From DASUKL01 sp036278755 (GTDB lineage: Bacteria; Chloroflexota; Limnocylindria; Limnocylindrales; CSP1-4): DNA of 31,316 nucleotides. Positions 22,818 through 30,480 of the stretch are shown here, piece after piece. The stretch spans positions 1-31,316 of the forward strand of contig DASUKL010000138.1 of the NCBI GenBank assembly GCA_036278755.1. The letters run 5' to 3'. Numbering within the stretch: position 1 is the first letter of the stretch; every line of letters starts with the position of its first letter. Position numbers and translations under genes: made by a program. Below the pieces are notes generated by a model. The model worked only from the letters and a program-made list of their open reading frames with translations. It did no database searches and was not told where the DNA came from.

Positions 22818-23965
22818 GCGAGTACCAGGAGTTCACGGGCAAGTCCGTCGAGGACGCCATCCGCCAGGCCCGGGAGGCGTTCGGCGTGGCCGGGCTCGAC
22901 GAGCTGGACTTCGAGATCCTCACGCCGGGCAGCCGGGGGGTGTTGGGCATGGGCGCCGAGCCGGCCCGCATCCTGGCCGCACCGCGCAGCGCCCTCGGAG
23001 GCAGCACCCCCAAGCGTGCCGCCGCGGCCGCCCAGCCGCTGCCGGCCGCCAGCCAGGAGGGCCGCGAGCGTGGCCCGAGACCCGAGAGGGCCGGACCCGG
23101 CGAGCATCGCGATCGTGGCCCGCGACGTGAGGGCCGCGAGGGGCATGACGACCGTCGCGCGCCGCGTCCCGGCGGGCCCGGCCGGGTGGCCACCGGTCCG
23201 GGTCCAGGTGCCGGCCCGGCCCCGGGCGACGTCCTCGGGACCGCCGGCCCCACGGAGGCCTTCGCAGCGGCCGCGGAGCAGGCCGAGCCCCAGGGCGCCC
23301 GAGCTGAGGCCCCGGGCGGTCCGGCCGCCGAGGTCGCCCGGACCGACCGTCCGCCCCGGCATGACCGCGGGGCACGGGCCGAGCGGGCCCGGCCGGATCG
23401 CCGCACGGCCGACCTGACCGCCCACGAGGAGGCCCAGGTCAGCGCCGCGCGAGCTTCGAACCGCCCGGTCCGCGAGTCGTCGCCGGCCGTGGACGCCTCA
23501 CCCGAGGCCCTGGCCGCGGGCAAGGAGATCCTCGAGGAGCTCATGAAGCTCCTGGGCTACGACGTCCAGGTCTCGATCGCCTCGGGCATCACGGCCAAGC
23601 TCAACGTCGCGGCCCAGGGCGATGACCGGGAGGCGCTGGGCGCCCTCATCGGGCGCAAGGGCGAGCGGCTGTCGGCCCTCCAGCACCTGACCAACCTCAT
23701 GCTCTCGCGGCGCATGGGCGCCTGGACCCGGGTCCTCGTCGATGTCGAGGAATACCGCGGCCGGCGTGAGCGACAGCTGACCGAGCTGGCCCACCAGGCC
23801 GCCGAGCACGTCATCGAGACGGGCAAGATGCTGCAGCTCGAGCCCATGCCGGCGCTGGAGCGGCGCTGGATCCACCTCGCCCTGCGCGATCACGCCGGGG
23901 TCGTGACCCAGTCGATCGGCGAGGAGCCCAACCGTCGCATCGTCGTGCTGCGGGTGGAGGGCTAG
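22814..23965 (+). CDS. jag: Jag/KhpB-like RNA-binding protein with long disordered linker
   Basis: A 383-residue protein. The Jag-N domain (1-55) has the KSVEDAIRQAREAFGV start and FEILTPGSRGVLGMG. The middle (about 56-228) is low-complexity, rich in Arg, Gly, Pro, Asp and Ala, and predicted disordered. The C-terminal KH domain carries GALIGRKGERLSALQ (about 273-287), followed by the R3H domain with ALERRWIHLALRDH. Jag/KhpB proteins bind RNA and influence cell-wall growth and division. The ATG overlaps the yidC stop (ATGA). The usual length is near 200-270 residues, so the linker is unusually long. Confidence 0.92.
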   Translation: MSEYQEFTGKSVEDAIRQAREAFGVAGLDELDFEILTPGSRGVLGMGAEPARILAAPRSALGGSTPKRAAAAAQPLPAASQEGRERGPRPERAGPGEHRDRGPRREGREGHDDRRAPRPGGPGRVATGPGPGAGPAPGDVLGTAGPTEAFAAAAEQAEPQGARAEAPGGPAAEVARTDRPPRHDRGARAERARPDRRTADLTAHEEAQVSAARASNRPVRESSPAVDASPEALAAGKEILEELMKLLGYDVQVSIASGITAKLNVAAQGDDREALGALIGRKGERLSALQHLTNLMLSRRMGAWTRVLVDVEEYRGRRERQLTELAHQAAEHVIETGKMLQLEPMPALERRWIHLALRDHAGVVTQSIGEEPNRRIVVLRVEG

Positions 23966-23991
23966 CCGGTCCCGGCATGACCGAGCGCCAC

Positions 23992-23999
23992 GGGGGTGA
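23992..23999 (+). promoter_or_regulatory. Ribosome binding site selecting the VanW gene start
   Basis: GGGGGTGA closely matches the anti-16S complement GGAGGTGA and lies 5 nt before the ATG at 24005. It favours this start over the GTG at 23996. Confidence 0.5.
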
Positions 24000-24004
24000 C
24001 GGGG

Positions 24005-25984
24005 ATGACCGGGGATAGCGCCGCCGTCTCGCGGCCGCGCGCCATCCCGGGGGAGGCCCTGCGCCGGGCCGGCCTCGGCTTCGGGCTGGCCGTGCTGCTC
24101 GTGGCGGCCTTCTGCCTGGCCCTCCTGATCGGCCTGGCCGTCGCCTACCAGGGCCGGGTCCTGCCCGGTGTGCGCGTGGCGGGCATCGACGTGAGCGGCC
24201 TCGACCGTCCCGCGGCAGCCGCCCGGCTGCAGGCCGAACTGCCCTCGCTCGACGCCGGCCGGCTCATCTTCCAGGTCGGTGTCCAGATCAGCACCGTGCC
24301 CTACGCGGCCATCGCCCGGCGGTACGACACGGGGGCCATGCTCGACGCCGCCTTCGCCGTGGGCCACCGCGGCTCGCTGGTCGACCAGGCCATCGACGAG
24401 GTGCGGAGCGTGATGCGGGGCACGGAGGTCGTGGCTCGGGAGACCCATGACGCCTCCGCCCTCCGGCACCTGCTGGCCGGCGCCCTGGCGGCCCTGGCCC
24501 AGGAGCCGCGCTCGGCCAGCGTGACCCTCGACGCCGCGGCCGGCACGTTCGTCGTGACCCCGGCCGTGGCCGGCCAGACGATCCGTCCCGCCGCAGTGCA
24601 GGCCGAGGTCGAGTCCTACCTCGCCGGCGCCCAGGCGGCCACCTTCACCCTCCGCCTGACGCCGACGGCCGCCGACCCCACCGTGGCCACGGCCACCGCG
24701 GCCGCGGCAGCGGCCCAGGCCACGGCCCTCACGGCCCGACCGCTGAGCCTGCGCGTCGGCGATGACACGTTCCCCGTCGAGCGGGCCACCCTGGCCGGCT
24801 GGCTCGACGTCAGCCTGGGCCCGGACGGGCGTTCGGTCGTCGCCTTCGACCGCCAGCGCCTCGCGGCCAGCCTGACCGAGCTGGCCCGGAAGACGGACCG
24901 CACGGTCCGTGACGCGACCCTCAGGTGGAGCCTCTCCGGCGTCTCGGTCGTGCCCGCCGTGGTGGGCCGGCAGCTCGACGTGGCGGCCTCCACGACGCTG
25001 CTCTACCAGGCCCTCTCCGCCGGCTCGCCGGACGGGCGGCCCAGCGAGGTGACCCTTAGCGCGGCCGTCACCAAGCCGGACGTAACGACCGCCTCGGCGC
25101 GGCAGGCCGCCTCCAAGCTCCAGCTGCTGTCGAGCTGGACGACCCACTTCGTGCCCGGCGAGGGCAACTTCTGGGGCCGCAACATCAGCATCCCCACCAG
25201 CCAGATCGACGGCACCGTGGTGGCCCCCGGAGCCTGGTTCGACTTCTGGAAGGTCGTCACCGTCAGCACGGCCCTGGGCTACGGGCCGGGCGGCGCGATC
25301 ATCGGCGGCCACACCCAGGAGACGGGCGCCCTGGGCGGCGGCATCTGTTCCTGCTCCACGACGCTCTTCAACGCCGCCCTCCGGGCCGGCCTCCAGATCG
25401 GCGCCCGGATGAACCACTACTACTACATCTCGCGCTACCCGCAGGGCCTGGACGCCACGGTCTACAAGAGCGACGGCGGGTGGACCCAGACCATGAGCTT
25501 CCGCAATGACACGCCCTACCCCATCCTCATCCGGGGCATCAACGCGCCGGGCCGGGTCACCTTCCAGCTCTACGGCGTCTCGACGGGCCGGCGGGTGGTC
25601 CTATCCGCGCCCACGATCAAGAACCGCCATGCGGCCAGCGACGAGGTGCAGTACACGACCTCCCTGAAGCCGGGCGTCAAGGAGCGTGTCGAGTGGCCGG
25701 CCGATGGCTTCGACGCCTGGGTCACGCGCACGGTCTACGACGCCGGTGGAGCGGTCATCCACCACGAGACGTTCTACTCCCACTACGCCACGATCACCGG
25801 CCTGACGCTCGTCGGACGGGCGGCCTCGAGCAGCCCGCCGCCGACCGCTCCGCCCTCCTCCGGCCCGACCCCGAAGCCGAGTCCCTCACCCAGGCCCACG
25901 CCGTCGCCCACGCCGCAGCCGACCCCGCACCCCACGCCGTCGCCGTCCCCCCAGCCGAGCGCCTCGCCCAGCCCGACCCCCTGA
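24005..25984 (+). CDS. VanW-family cell-envelope protein with peptidoglycan-binding-like repeats
   Basis: A 659-residue protein anchored by one N-terminal helix (about 23-48), with the rest outside. YQGRVLPGVRVAGIDVSGLDRPAAAARL (49-76) starts a PG_binding_4/YoaR-like region that appears twice up to about 370. The VanW domain (about 380-515) contains FVPGEGNFWGRNISIP, GAWFDFWKVV, QETGALGGGICSCSTTLFNAAL and SRYPQGLDATVY. A G5-like beta segment (about 540-605) and a Pro/Ser/Thr tail (about 612-659) follow. The family is linked to vancomycin resistance by name only; its role in wall or spore biology is poorly defined. It starts 39 nt after jag and may be cotranscribed. Confidence 0.85.
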   Translation: MTGDSAAVSRPRAIPGEALRRAGLGFGLAVLLVAAFCLALLIGLAVAYQGRVLPGVRVAGIDVSGLDRPAAAARLQAELPSLDAGRLIFQVGVQISTVPYAAIARRYDTGAMLDAAFAVGHRGSLVDQAIDEVRSVMRGTEVVARETHDASALRHLLAGALAALAQEPRSASVTLDAAAGTFVVTPAVAGQTIRPAAVQAEVESYLAGAQAATFTLRLTPTAADPTVATATAAAAAAQATALTARPLSLRVGDDTFPVERATLAGWLDVSLGPDGRSVVAFDRQRLAASLTELARKTDRTVRDATLRWSLSGVSVVPAVVGRQLDVAASTTLLYQALSAGSPDGRPSEVTLSAAVTKPDVTTASARQAASKLQLLSSWTTHFVPGEGNFWGRNISIPTSQIDGTVVAPGAWFDFWKVVTVSTALGYGPGGAIIGGHTQETGALGGGICSCSTTLFNAALRAGLQIGARMNHYYYISRYPQGLDATVYKSDGGWTQTMSFRNDTPYPILIRGINAPGRVTFQLYGVSTGRRVVLSAPTIKNRHAASDEVQYTTSLKPGVKERVEWPADGFDAWVTRTVYDAGGAVIHHETFYSHYATITGLTLVGRAASSSPPPTAPPSSGPTPKPSPSPRPTPSPTPQPTPHPTPSPSPQPSASPSPTP

Positions 25985-26133
25985 GGCCCGCGCCGACCGG
26001 CGGAGGCCCAGGCGACGCCGGGCATGGCCCCGGCCGAGCGGGTCCGCAGCGGACAGAGGCGGGGTGTCGGCTTCTTCATCGTTCCGCCATCCGGCCTTAG
26101 CCGCCTGTTCAGGTTCCTATCAGCTGGCCTGCC
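25985..26133. other. Intergenic region upstream of the HtrA gene
   Basis: No gene is seen. GTCCGC (26042-26047) and GCGGAC (26049-26054) form a perfect 6-bp inverted repeat around one A, about 80 bp upstream of the -10 box at 26134. It could be an operator or part of the end of the previous transcript; no T run follows. Confidence 0.35.
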
Positions 26134-26139
26134 TACGGT
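26134..26139 (+). promoter_or_regulatory. TANNNT -10 box upstream of the HtrA gene
   Basis: TACGGT is followed after 6 nt by an ATG at 26146, the spacing seen at other leaderless starts in this window. It shares the CTACSGT form with the box at 27582-27587. No consensus -35 is visible. Confidence 0.4.
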
Positions 26140-26145
26140 GGATGC

Positions 26146-26175
26146 ATGACCGCAGACAGACCGCAAGGAGCCTGA
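26146..26175 (+). other. Possible nine-codon leaderless leader peptide upstream of htrA
   Basis: ATG at 26146 opens a short frame encoding MTADRPQGA and stopping at 26173-26175, 2 nt before the htrA ATG. It begins exactly at the transcription start predicted from TACGGT. The htrA ribosome site AAGGAG (26165-26170) lies inside it. Translation of the leader could therefore control access to htrA. The reading is speculative. Confidence 0.3.
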
Positions 26176-26177
26176 AC

Positions 26178-27518
26178 ATGGACTACCCCTTCTCGACCGA
26201 CCCCCCGTCGATGCCGCCTCCCGCGACGAGCCCCGAACGCAGCCGCGGCCGCCTGGCGGGCCTGGCCGCCGCCTTCGTGGCCATCGCCCTCCTCAGCGCC
26301 ACCTTGGCCTCCGGCGGGACCTACCTGGCCCTCAGCTCGACCGGGGCCCTCGCCGGCTCGACCGCCGGGACGTCCGGCGATCCCTCGTCCTCCTCCTCCC
26401 TGGCCGCCGCCAACCAGGCGGCGGCCTCACCTACCGCCTCCGCGCAGACCGCGACGACCGCTGACTCCTCCTCGGTCGTCGCGGCCGCGGCGGCGGTCAG
26501 CCCGGCGGTGGTGACGATCACCTCCTCCTCCGACGCCTCGAACGGCCTGAGCCCCTTCTCCGTGCCCGAGACCGGCGTCGGCTCCGGTGTCATCTTCGAC
26601 GCCGACGGCTGGATCCTGACCAACCGCCACGTCGTCTCCGGGGCCACCTCGCTGACCGTGACCCTGTCCGACGGACGGACCTTCCCGGGCACGGTCTACG
26701 GCATCGACACCCTGACCGACCTGGCCATCGTCCGCATCCAGGCCAGCGGCCTGACCGCGGCCCAGCTGGGCGACTCCGGCGACATCGCCGTGGGCCAGAC
26801 GGTGGTGGCCATCGGCAGCCCGCTGGGGACCTTCACCGACACCGTCACCGGCGGCATCGTCTCGGCCCTGGGCCGGACCATCACGGTCGAGGGGACGACC
26901 CTCGACGACCTCATCCAGACCGACGCCGCGATCAACCCCGGCAACAGCGGCGGCGCGCTCATCGACACCGCCGGTCGGGTGATCGGCATCAACACAGCTG
27001 AAGCCAGCTCGGCTCAGGGCATCGGCTTTGCCGTCCCGATCAACCTGGCCAAGGGCCTGGTCAAGGAGGCCCTGGCCGGCGAACCGCTGTCCCGGCCCTA
27101 TCTCGGCATCCTCTACCAGACCCTCGATGCCGGGCTGGCCGCAGCCAACGGCCTGTCCGCGGACCACGGAGCCTGGATCAGCACCGGCGGGACCCCTAGC
27201 CAGGGCGGCTCGAACGGGGCCAACGGCTCCAGCCACTCCAACGGCTTCGGCTCCCCTCGACCCCCGACCCCCGGTTCGGCCGTCCAGTCGGGCAGCCCGG
27301 CCGCCCAGGCTGGCCTGAAGGACGGCGACATCATCACCGCCGTGGATGGCGCGGCCATCGATGGGACCCACCCCCTGGTGGAGCTGCTGGCCCAGTTCGC
27401 GCCGGGCACCAAGGTCACCCTCACCGTCCAGCGCGGCTCGGTCCAGCTCCAGCTGCCGGTGACCCTCGGCACGCGGCCGCAGGGACTGAGCCGGACCAGC
27501 ACGATGGCCCTCGGGTGA
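26178..27518 (+). CDS. htrA: HtrA/DegP-like trypsin-type serine protease with PDZ domain
   Basis: A 446-residue membrane-anchored protease of envelope protein quality control. One helix (about 25-50) is followed by a Ser/Thr/Ala-rich linker (55-100). The protease domain has the full triad: TNRHVVSG (His151), TLTDLAIVRI (Asp181) and NPGNSGGAL (Ser257), with oxyanion loop residues intact. A single PDZ-like domain (about 305-432) contains SGSPAAQAGLKDGDIITAVDG but is interrupted by a Gly/Ser/Asn/Pro-rich insert (about 337-368). AAGGAG (26165-26170) lies 7 nt before the ATG. An in-frame ATG at 26142 lies before the predicted transcription start. A two-component pair follows. Confidence 0.92.
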   Translation: MDYPFSTDPPSMPPPATSPERSRGRLAGLAAAFVAIALLSATLASGGTYLALSSTGALAGSTAGTSGDPSSSSSLAAANQAAASPTASAQTATTADSSSVVAAAAAVSPAVVTITSSSDASNGLSPFSVPETGVGSGVIFDADGWILTNRHVVSGATSLTVTLSDGRTFPGTVYGIDTLTDLAIVRIQASGLTAAQLGDSGDIAVGQTVVAIGSPLGTFTDTVTGGIVSALGRTITVEGTTLDDLIQTDAAINPGNSGGALIDTAGRVIGINTAEASSAQGIGFAVPINLAKGLVKEALAGEPLSRPYLGILYQTLDAGLAAANGLSADHGAWISTGGTPSQGGSNGANGSSHSNGFGSPRPPTPGSAVQSGSPAAQAGLKDGDIITAVDGAAIDGTHPLVELLAQFAPGTKVTLTVQRGSVQLQLPVTLGTRPQGLSRTSTMALG

Positions 27519-27581
27519 GGGCGCCGCGCTGGTCCAGCGACGACGCCGGCCGCCTGACTGGGCCGCCGGCGCCGGCCACGC

Positions 27582-27587
27582 TACCGT
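27582..27587 (+). promoter_or_regulatory. -10 box for leaderless transcription of the response regulator
   Basis: TACCGT is followed by 6 nt and the ATG at 27594. There is no Shine-Dalgarno sequence in the interval. The element resembles TACGGT at 26134. Confidence 0.45.
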
Positions 27588-27593
27588 GAAGCC

Positions 27594-28268
27594 ATGCATC
27601 TCCTCGTCGTGGAGGATGACCCCCGTCTGGCCCGCACCCTCCGCCGCCTGCTGAACGACGACCACCACGTGGTCGAGGTGGCCGGCGACGCGGCCACGGC
27701 CCTCGAGACCGCCGTCGCCGGCCGCGGCTCGCTGGACGGGATCATCCTCGACATCGGCCTGCCCGACCGCTCCGGCCTCGAGGTGGTTCGGGCCCTCCGG
27801 GCCGCCGGCGACCCGGTGCCGATCCTCATCCTCACCGCCCGTGACGCCGTGGACGACCGGGTCCGCGGCCTGGACGCGGGCGCCGACGACTACCTTGTCA
27901 AGCCGTTCGCTTTCGAGGAGCTGGCCGCCCGCCTGCGGGCCCTCGGCCGCCGCGGGGCCCGGCCCGTCCGGGGCCCGCGCCTGACGGCCGGGCCGCTCGT
28001 CCTCGACGAGAACGACCGGTCCGTGACGGTTGACGGCCGGCCGCTGGTCCTGACCCCCCGCGAGTTCGCCCTCCTGGAATGCTTCCTGCGCCACCCGGGC
28101 CGGCTGCTGACCCGCGACAACCTCCTCGACGCGGCCTGGCCCTACGGCATCGCCGTGACGCCCAACACCGTCGAGGCCTACGTCCATCGCCTGCGCGAGA
28201 AGCTCGGAGATGCCGGCCAGCGCATCCAGACCGAGCGGGGCGTGGGCTACCGGCTCGTGTCGCCATGA
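27594..28268 (+). CDS. OmpR/PhoB-family response regulator
   Basis: A 224-residue transcription factor. The receiver domain (1-115) has the acidic pair in VVEDD (Glu7-Asp9), the phospho-acceptor Asp53 in ILDIGLPDRSG, Thr81 in ILTARD and Lys103 in DYLVKPF. The C-terminal winged helix (about 130-224) shows LTPREFALLECFLRHPGRLLTRDNLLDAAWP and NTVEAYVHRLREKL, ending ERGVGYRLVSP. The stop overlaps the histidine kinase start by 4 nt. The pair is directly downstream of htrA, a common partner of envelope-stress systems, but its regulon is not known. Confidence 0.95.
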   Translation: MHLLVVEDDPRLARTLRRLLNDDHHVVEVAGDAATALETAVAGRGSLDGIILDIGLPDRSGLEVVRALRAAGDPVPILILTARDAVDDRVRGLDAGADDYLVKPFAFEELAARLRALGRRGARPVRGPRLTAGPLVLDENDRSVTVDGRPLVLTPREFALLECFLRHPGRLLTRDNLLDAAWPYGIAVTPNTVEAYVHRLREKLGDAGQRIQTERGVGYRLVSP

Positions 28269-29590
28269 TCGACGGCGCCCTGGGCGACGAACGGGTCCTG
28301 CGCCGCGTCCGGCTGGGCCTCGTGGCCTGGAGCGGCGGCATCACCCTCGTCGTGTTGCTGATCCTGGGTGCCGCCCTGTACTTCGTCGTGGCCCAGTCAT
28401 TGCGATCCTCGAGCGAGACGCAGCTGCGGGACCGGGCCTCCGAGGTGGCCGAGCTGGTGGCCAGCAGCCGCTTCCTGGGCCAGGCCGGCGGGCCCTATCC
28501 CCTGGGGGTCTCCTTCGGCGGCGCCTCGAGCGGCACCTTCGCCCTCATCGTGCCGCCGGCCGGCGATCCCATCGGGCCGGCCGACGAGCCGGTCAGCGAC
28601 CTGCCGGACGCCGCCGCCGTGGCCGCCGCCCGCGACGGTCAGCTCGACATCCGGGACGAGGAGGTGAGCGGGGTCCCGGTGCGCATCCTGAGCGAGCCCG
28701 TCCAGCGGCCCGACGGCACCTACGTCGTGCAGGTCGTGGGCGATCGCACCGGCGAGGCGAGCACCCTGGGCACCCTGCTCGTCGTCCTGGCCGGAGGCGG
28801 GCTGCTGGCCCTGGCCCTGGCCGCCGCGGCCGGCTTCGCCTACGCCGGTCGGGCCCTCGTCCCCATCCGCCGCTCGCTGGACCGCCAGCGCCGCTTCGCG
28901 GCCGACGCGAGCCACGAGCTGCGCACGCCGCTGACCGTCATGCGCGGCACGATCCAGCACCTCCAGCATCACCCCGAGCGGACCGTGGGCTCGTTCGGCG
29001 AGGAGTTGGGTGACGTCGAGGGCGGCATCGAGCAACTGGGCGGCCTGGTCGACTCGCTGCTCCTCCTGGCGCGGGCCGATTCGGGCGTCGCCGAGCTCGA
29101 GCGCAAGCCGCTCGACCTGGCCGACTGGGCCGCCGCGGCCCTCGGCCCCCTGGGCCAGCTGGGCGCCCAGCGTGGGGTGAGCCTCCTCCTCGACGCCGAG
29201 CCGAGCCCCATGCTCGGCGACCCGCAGCGCCTCCGGCAGCTGACCGGGCTGCTGACCGACAACGCCATCCGGGTCAGCCCGGCCGGCGGCCACGTGACCG
29301 TCAGCGTCCATCCCGGACCGGGCAGCGTCTGGCTGGCCGTGGAGGATGAAGGACCGGGCCTTCGGCCCGAGGACCTGCCCCACGTCTTCGAGCGCTTCTG
29401 GCGGGCCCCCGACGCTCCGCCCGGCGGCTCGGGCCTGGGCCTGGCCATCGCCAACTGGATCGTGGAGCGCCACGGCGGCACGATCGAAGCCCAGAACCGG
29501 CCCACCGGCGGGGCTCGGTTCGTGGCCCGCTTCCCGGTTCAGGCTCCCGGTCGGACCGAGGGCGAAACGGCGCCCACGGCCGGCAGGTAG
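28265..29590 (+). CDS. Sensor histidine kinase
   Basis: A 441-residue two-pass membrane kinase. Helices at about 20-44 and 167-193 flank an external sensor domain of about 120 residues without a recognisable family. A short juxtamembrane linker (194-212) leads to the HisKA domain with FAADASHELRTPLTVMRG (His217). The ATPase domain has an N-box in GLLTDNAIRVSP (Asn333), the G1 box VEDEGPGL, the F-box FERFWR and the G2 box GGSGLGLAIANWIVERHGG. The start is the ATG overlapping the regulator stop. The last 17 codons overlap the convergent gene on the other strand; they lie beyond the conserved core, so both proteins can be intact. Confidence 0.93.
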   Translation: MIDGALGDERVLRRVRLGLVAWSGGITLVVLLILGAALYFVVAQSLRSSSETQLRDRASEVAELVASSRFLGQAGGPYPLGVSFGGASSGTFALIVPPAGDPIGPADEPVSDLPDAAAVAAARDGQLDIRDEEVSGVPVRILSEPVQRPDGTYVVQVVGDRTGEASTLGTLLVVLAGGGLLALALAAAAGFAYAGRALVPIRRSLDRQRRFAADASHELRTPLTVMRGTIQHLQHHPERTVGSFGEELGDVEGGIEQLGGLVDSLLLLARADSGVAELERKPLDLADWAAAALGPLGQLGAQRGVSLLLDAEPSPMLGDPQRLRQLTGLLTDNAIRVSPAGGHVTVSVHPGPGSVWLAVEDEGPGLRPEDLPHVFERFWRAPDAPPGGSGLGLAIANWIVERHGGTIEAQNRPTGGARFVARFPVQAPGRTEGETAPTAGR

Positions 29591-30480
29591 GCCGCCACGA
29601 GCATGCCGTAGTAGGTCGGCGCGGCGTAGGCCAGGAACTCGGGCTGCCAGTGTCCGGCGGCCGCCAGGGCTCCGTGGAGCATGAGCATCTGCCACACGCT
29701 GTCGGGCTTGGCCGCGGCGATCGTCGCCGGCGTCAGCTCGAGCAGGCGCTCCAGGCGGTCGGCCTTCACCAGCTCGACGGCCAGGCGGTCGAAGCTGGCA
29801 GCGGCCGGATCGAAGCCATAGGGGCCGTCGCGGCGGTGGGCGTGGGCCTGATCGGCGCTGGCCACGAAGAAGACCCGTCGGCCCGAGGCCGCGGCGGCCT
29901 GGGCGATGGCCGCCCCGGCCCGGACGTGCTGCTCGAGGGTCAGGTCGCGGGCCGGCGCCACGAGCACGGCAGGCAGGGGCGGATCGGACCGGCCGCCCAG
30001 GAACCAGAGCGGGATGAGGCCGCCCCAGTCGAGGGGCATGACCGACTCGCCGGGCACGTTGCCGCCGAAGCTCACCCCGCAGGCCGGCAACCCGGCCGCC
30101 CGGAGCGCGACCAGGACGGCCTGGGCCAGGTCCCGGTCCGTGGCCACGGTGAGGCTGATCGGCGGCCCGCCCGCGCCGCCCTCGCCACCCTCGGTGCCGG
30201 CGCTCTGGGCGTGGCCCTCACCGGAGCTCGTGGCCGCCGGCGCCTCGCCGCCCAGGGAGCCGCTCAGCCGGCCGGCTGTGACCACCGCGAAACGGCCCTC
30301 GAGGTGGATGCCGTGGGGCGTGACGACCACGGCCACCTCGGGCCGAGCCGCCGCGCAGCGCGATGCGAGACGCGCCATGGCCGCCCGCAGGTCCGCGGCC
30401 AGGTCGCGTTCACGCGGCCCGCACAGCTCGGGGATCAGCAGGTCGCCATGCGGCGCGATGGCGGCACAGACGATGCTCAC
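29539..30480 (-). CDS. LigB-fold (class III extradiol dioxygenase / MEMO-like) protein
   Basis: A 313-residue protein. The N-terminus MSIVCAAIAPHGDLLIPEL and the later VVVTPHGIHLEGRFAVV have the conserved His-containing turns of the class III extradiol dioxygenase subunit B and MEMO family. FFVASADQAHAHRRDGPYGFDPAAASFD carries another His pair, and QPEFLAYAAPTYYGMLVAAYLP is typical of its C-terminus. A Gly/Ser/Glu/Ala-rich insert (about 75-105) is unusual. The substrate is unknown. Its GTG start overlaps the sucA stop by 4 nt (GTGA), so it is translationally coupled to sucA. It overlaps the histidine kinase end by 52 bp on the opposite strand. Confidence 0.8.
   Translation of the reverse strand: MSIVCAAIAPHGDLLIPELCGPRERDLAADLRAAMARLASRCAAARPEVAVVVTPHGIHLEGRFAVVTAGRLSGSLGGEAPAATSSGEGHAQSAGTEGGEGGAGGPPISLTVATDRDLAQAVLVALRAAGLPACGVSFGGNVPGESVMPLDWGGLIPLWFLGGRSDPPLPAVLVAPARDLTLEQHVRAGAAIAQAAAASGRRVFFVASADQAHAHRRDGPYGFDPAAASFDRLAVELVKADRLERLLELTPATIAAAKPDSVWQMLMLHGALAAAGHWQPEFLAYAAPTYYGMLVAAYLPAVGAVSPSVRPGA

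Noticed and set aside
23498..25417. Minus-strand open frame of 639 codons opposite jag and the VanW gene
   Set aside because: Low-complexity antisense shadow with no recognisable domain; both plus-strand genes are convincing.
26142..26177. Upstream in-frame ATG at 26142 as htrA start
   Set aside because: It precedes the predicted transcription start and has no ribosome site, while ATG 26178 has AAGGAG at ideal spacing.
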